Origin: an uncultured Eubacteriales bacterium
Lineage (GTDB): Bacteria > Bacillota > Clostridia > Christensenellales > CAG-138
Reading direction: 5' to 3'
Length of the DNA: 7,991 bases
Assembly (NCBI GenBank): GCA_900547135.1
Contig: URFJ01000091.1
Location: forward strand, 1 to 7,991
Part shown: positions 6,521 through 7,991 of the stretch, one piece after another
How positions within the stretch are numbered: position 1 is the stretch's first letter
Layout: every line of letters begins with the position of its first letter
Program-made: the position numbers and the translations under genes
Notes under the pieces: model-generated
What the model was told of the DNA's origin: nothing
The model's input: the letters and a program-made list of their open reading frames with translations, nothing else
Databases searched by the model: none

Positions 6521-7033
6521 TTAATTTTTTGGCGTTAAAATCATGAACATGTTGCGGCCCTCCTGCTTTGCAGGACGGTCAATTGCAGCATAGTCCTTTA
6601 CCATCTCATAGAAGGTATTCATCACTTCAAGACCGATATCGCCATGCGTGATCTGACGCCCCCTAAAGCGTATAGACACCTTCACCTTGTCGCCGTTTTG
6701 CAGAAAGCGGGTGCAGGCTTTGGCTTTGACCTCCATGTCATGGGTGTCAATCGTAGCGGATAGCCTCACCTCTTTAATTTCGATAATCTTCTGGTTTTTA
6801 CGCTGTTCCTTTTCCCGTTTGCCCTGTTCAAAGCGGTATTTGCCATAGTCCATTATCTTACACACCGGCGGGGTTACCTGCGGAGCTATCTTGACAAGAT
6901 CCAGGCCCCTCTCGTCCGCAATCGACATGGCGGCCACAATGGACACTATTCCCATCTGATTGCCCTTTTCGTCTATGAGCCTTACTTCCCTGTCCCTGAT
7001 CTCCTCGTTGATCATAAGGTCTTGACTGCTAAT
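6521..7033 (-). CDS. infC: Translation initiation factor IF-3, AUU start
   Basis: A 170-residue initiation factor that binds the 30S subunit, prevents 50S joining and checks the start codon. The N-domain starts (M)SSQDLMINEEIRDREVRLID, aligning with the Bacillus IF-3 start; the linker KYRFEQGKREKEQRKNQK (around 78-95) and C-domain with VKVSIRFRGRQITH (around 128-141) are intact. The start is read as ATT at 7033-7031, seven bases behind GGAGGTG (7047-7041). The first plausible ATG inside (7015) would cut the conserved N-terminus and has no ribosome binding site. AUU starts on infC are known to give autoregulation because IF-3 rejects non-standard start codons. The gene follows directly on a leader terminator. 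Confidence 0.96.
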   Translation of the reverse strand: MSSQDLMINEEIRDREVRLIDEKGNQMGIVSIVAAMSIADERGLDLVKIAPQVTPPVCKIMDYGKYRFEQGKREKEQRKNQKIIEIKEVRLSATIDTHDMEVKAKACTRFLQNGDKVKVSIRFRGRQITHGDIGLEVMNTFYEMVKDYAAIDRPAKQEGRNMFMILTPKN

Positions 7034-7040
7034 GAGTATA

Positions 7041-7047
7041 CACCTCC
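7041..7047 (-). promoter_or_regulatory. Ribosome binding site that fixes the AUU start of infC
   Basis: Minus-strand GGAGGTG, seven bases before ATT 7033. It is the only good Shine-Dalgarno in the area and lies directly after the terminator's U-tract, so only read-through transcripts carry it. Confidence 0.9.
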
Positions 7048-7049
7048 AT

Positions 7050-7078
7050 AAAAAATAGTGGGTGCAGAACACCCACTA
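7050..7078 (-). terminator. Intrinsic terminator in the infC leader (attenuator)
   Basis: Minus strand: TAGTGGGTG pairs with CACCCACTA (9 bp, perfect) around the 5-base loop TTCTG and is followed by six Us. It ends two bases before the infC Shine-Dalgarno, so it must be an attenuator rather than the end of an upstream unit. The segment CACCCGC further upstream (7141-7135) can pair with GUGGGUG of its 5' arm (7076-7070, one G-U), a possible antiterminator. Confidence 0.92.
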
Positions 7079-7165
7079 ATGCTAATCATACCATACAAAT
7101 ATATGATGCCATGACCTCGCCTGACATTAAGTCGGCGGGTGAGAAGCGGGCGGCCTCTGCTTAAC
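7079..7165 (-). ncRNA. L20-type autoregulatory leader of the infC-rpmI-rplT operon
   Basis: The RNA between the predicted transcription start (about 7165-7162) and the terminator. It holds a hairpin CGCC-GAC / GUC-A-GGCG with loop UUAAU (about 7137-7117) and an AU-rich hairpin AUCAUA / UAUGAU (about 7108-7086). Just upstream of the first hairpin lies the G/C-rich stretch CCGCCCGCUUCUCACCC. In Bacillus the leader of this operon binds L20, which favours the terminator when the protein is in excess. The position, terminator and operon match that case. I assign the class on context and have not aligned it to the family model. Confidence 0.75.
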
Positions 7166-7171
7166 AAAAGG

Positions 7172-7200
7172 ATTATAAATGAATTTGCTTCGACTGTCAA
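7172..7200 (-). promoter_or_regulatory. Consensus sigma-A promoter of the infC operon
   Basis: Minus strand: TTGACA (7200-7195), exactly 17 bases, TATAAT (7177-7172). Both hexamers and the spacing are perfect consensus, fitting a highly expressed ribosomal-protein operon. The predicted transcript starts near 7165-7162, about 130 bases before the infC start codon. Confidence 0.93.
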
Positions 7201-7304
7201 TAGAAAAAACGGATATAATTTTGAATCTTCCCAATAAGATTACAGTATACGATTTAATTGACCGTTTTACAGCCATATAGGGGCGAAGACCGCCAAATGT
7301 AAAT

Positions 7305-7991
7305 TTATATAACGCTCCTGAGTATATCCCCTTTTTCGAGCAGCTCCGGACATTCAATATATAGCCGTTGCTTAGGATGCGGGGCGGAATCAGCCAAAGT
7401 TCCATCCTCCGTCCTAATCCCCGTTATCCTGAAAGTCCTTAATATATCGCCTGGTGAAAGAATTGATAACATGTCGCCTATAGCAAACCGGTTCCTCTGC
7501 TCAATAAGCGCCTCCTGTTTTACAGCATCATATTCCAAAACTACGGCCATGATGCGCCCCTCCTGCTCATATCCCCCGCTGTCAACCGCCTGCCCCCTGC
7601 TTCCTGGGTTGCCAAAATAAAACCCTGTGGTAAACGGCCTATGGCTCGCTTTATAAAGCTCCTTGGAGATAAATTCCGGTAGAACATATTCCCTGCCGCT
7701 TGATCTTGCCTCTGCAAGCAGATCAATAGCCATGCGGTATGCATTTACTACCGTTGCCACATATGAAACCGATTTCATCCTGCCCTCTATTTTTAGGCTG
7801 TATATACCCGAATCCATCAACTCAGGAAGGTGTTCAATCATATTCATATCCCGGGAATTAAGCAGATAGGCGCCTTTATCGTCCTGCTCAATGGTTAGGT
7901 ATTCCCCATTACCGCCGCGTTCCCTTAGCTCGTATACCCATCTGCAGGGCTGGGCGCACTCCCCGCGGTTTGAGTCCCTGTTTGCAAAGTA
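7305..7991 (-). CDS. U32-family protein (TrhP/YrrO-like tRNA hydroxylation factor or collagenase-type peptidase), C-terminal part
   Basis: The gene is open at the right edge; 228 C-terminal residues are visible, about half of a usual 400-420-residue member. The visible part opens with NRGECAQPCRWVYEL, the U32 signature with two conserved cysteines. Next come YLLNSRDMNMIEHLPELMDS and SLKIEGRMKSVSYVATVV, also diagnostic, then a C-terminal beta-rich domain (GDMLSILSPGDILRTF, ending ELLEKGDILRSVI). U32 proteins were named as peptidases, but the TrhP branch (YrrN/YrrO in Bacillus, YegQ in E. coli) is known to take part in forming 5-hydroxyuridine at the tRNA wobble position. This looks like that branch, though the N-terminal half is unseen. 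The stop codon lies about 105 bases before the infC promoter; no convincing terminator is visible between them. Confidence 0.9.
   Translation of the reverse strand, partial: YFANRDSNRGECAQPCRWVYELRERGGNGEYLTIEQDDKGAYLLNSRDMNMIEHLPELMDSGIYSLKIEGRMKSVSYVATVVNAYRMAIDLLAEARSSGREYVLPEFISKELYKASHRPFTTGFYFGNPGSRGQAVDSGGYEQEGRIMAVVLEYDAVKQEALIEQRNRFAIGDMLSILSPGDILRTFRITGIRTEDGTLADSAPHPKQRLYIECPELLEKGDILRSVI

Noticed and set aside
7034..7072. Extension of infC to ATG 7072
   Set aside because: This start lies inside the leader terminator stem, adds residues foreign to IF-3, and has no ribosome binding site; ATT 7033 does.
7012..7405. Minus-strand frames across the infC promoter and leader
   Set aside because: They overlap the promoter, the leader RNA and the end of the U32 gene in another frame and show no family motif.

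Overview
The window looks like a piece of a low-to-moderate-GC Clostridia/Firmicutes chromosome. All recognisable genes read on the minus strand, so the text below follows transcription from right to left. Three things point to this group: the infC-rpmI-rplT order with an AUU-started infC behind a leader terminator, consensus TTGACA-17-TATAAT promoters with strong GGAGG ribosome binding sites, and frequent ATA and AGG codons. I cannot name a genus from the sequence alone. No mobile elements, CRISPR arrays, tRNAs or rRNAs were seen.

Right part (7991-5877): the C-terminal part of a U32-family protein (TrhP/YrrO-like) is followed by a near-perfect promoter, an L20-type leader ending in an intrinsic terminator, then infC, rpmI and rplT. 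This is the classic autoregulated translation operon. A strong hairpin without a U-tract follows rplT, and then a SpoU/TrmH-family RNA 2'-O-methyltransferase. That end of the window is therefore devoted to translation and RNA modification.

Middle part (5060-1995): a promoter precedes a short-type malic enzyme (malate to pyruvate). It is followed by an M42-family metallo-aminopeptidase and, 22 bases later, an alpha/beta hydrolase. These three probably share a transcript and look like central carbon and peptide/ester housekeeping functions.

Left part (1994-1): this is the most interesting region. A TTGCAA-17-TATAAT promoter drives a short leader. The leader holds a 34-codon ORF with a textbook Shine-Dalgarno and an intrinsic terminator. 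Part of the small ORF can pair with the terminator's 5' arm and loop (10 of 11 positions), which would be mutually exclusive with the terminator. Directly behind it lies an ABC exporter subunit, cut by the window edge, whose Walker B motif carries Asp in place of the catalytic Glu. That is the mark of the degenerate-site half of a heterodimeric exporter (TM287/BmrC/LmrC-like). Together they suggest a leader-peptide-controlled transcription attenuator for a multidrug-type exporter, comparable in logic to bmrB-bmrCD of Bacillus subtilis.
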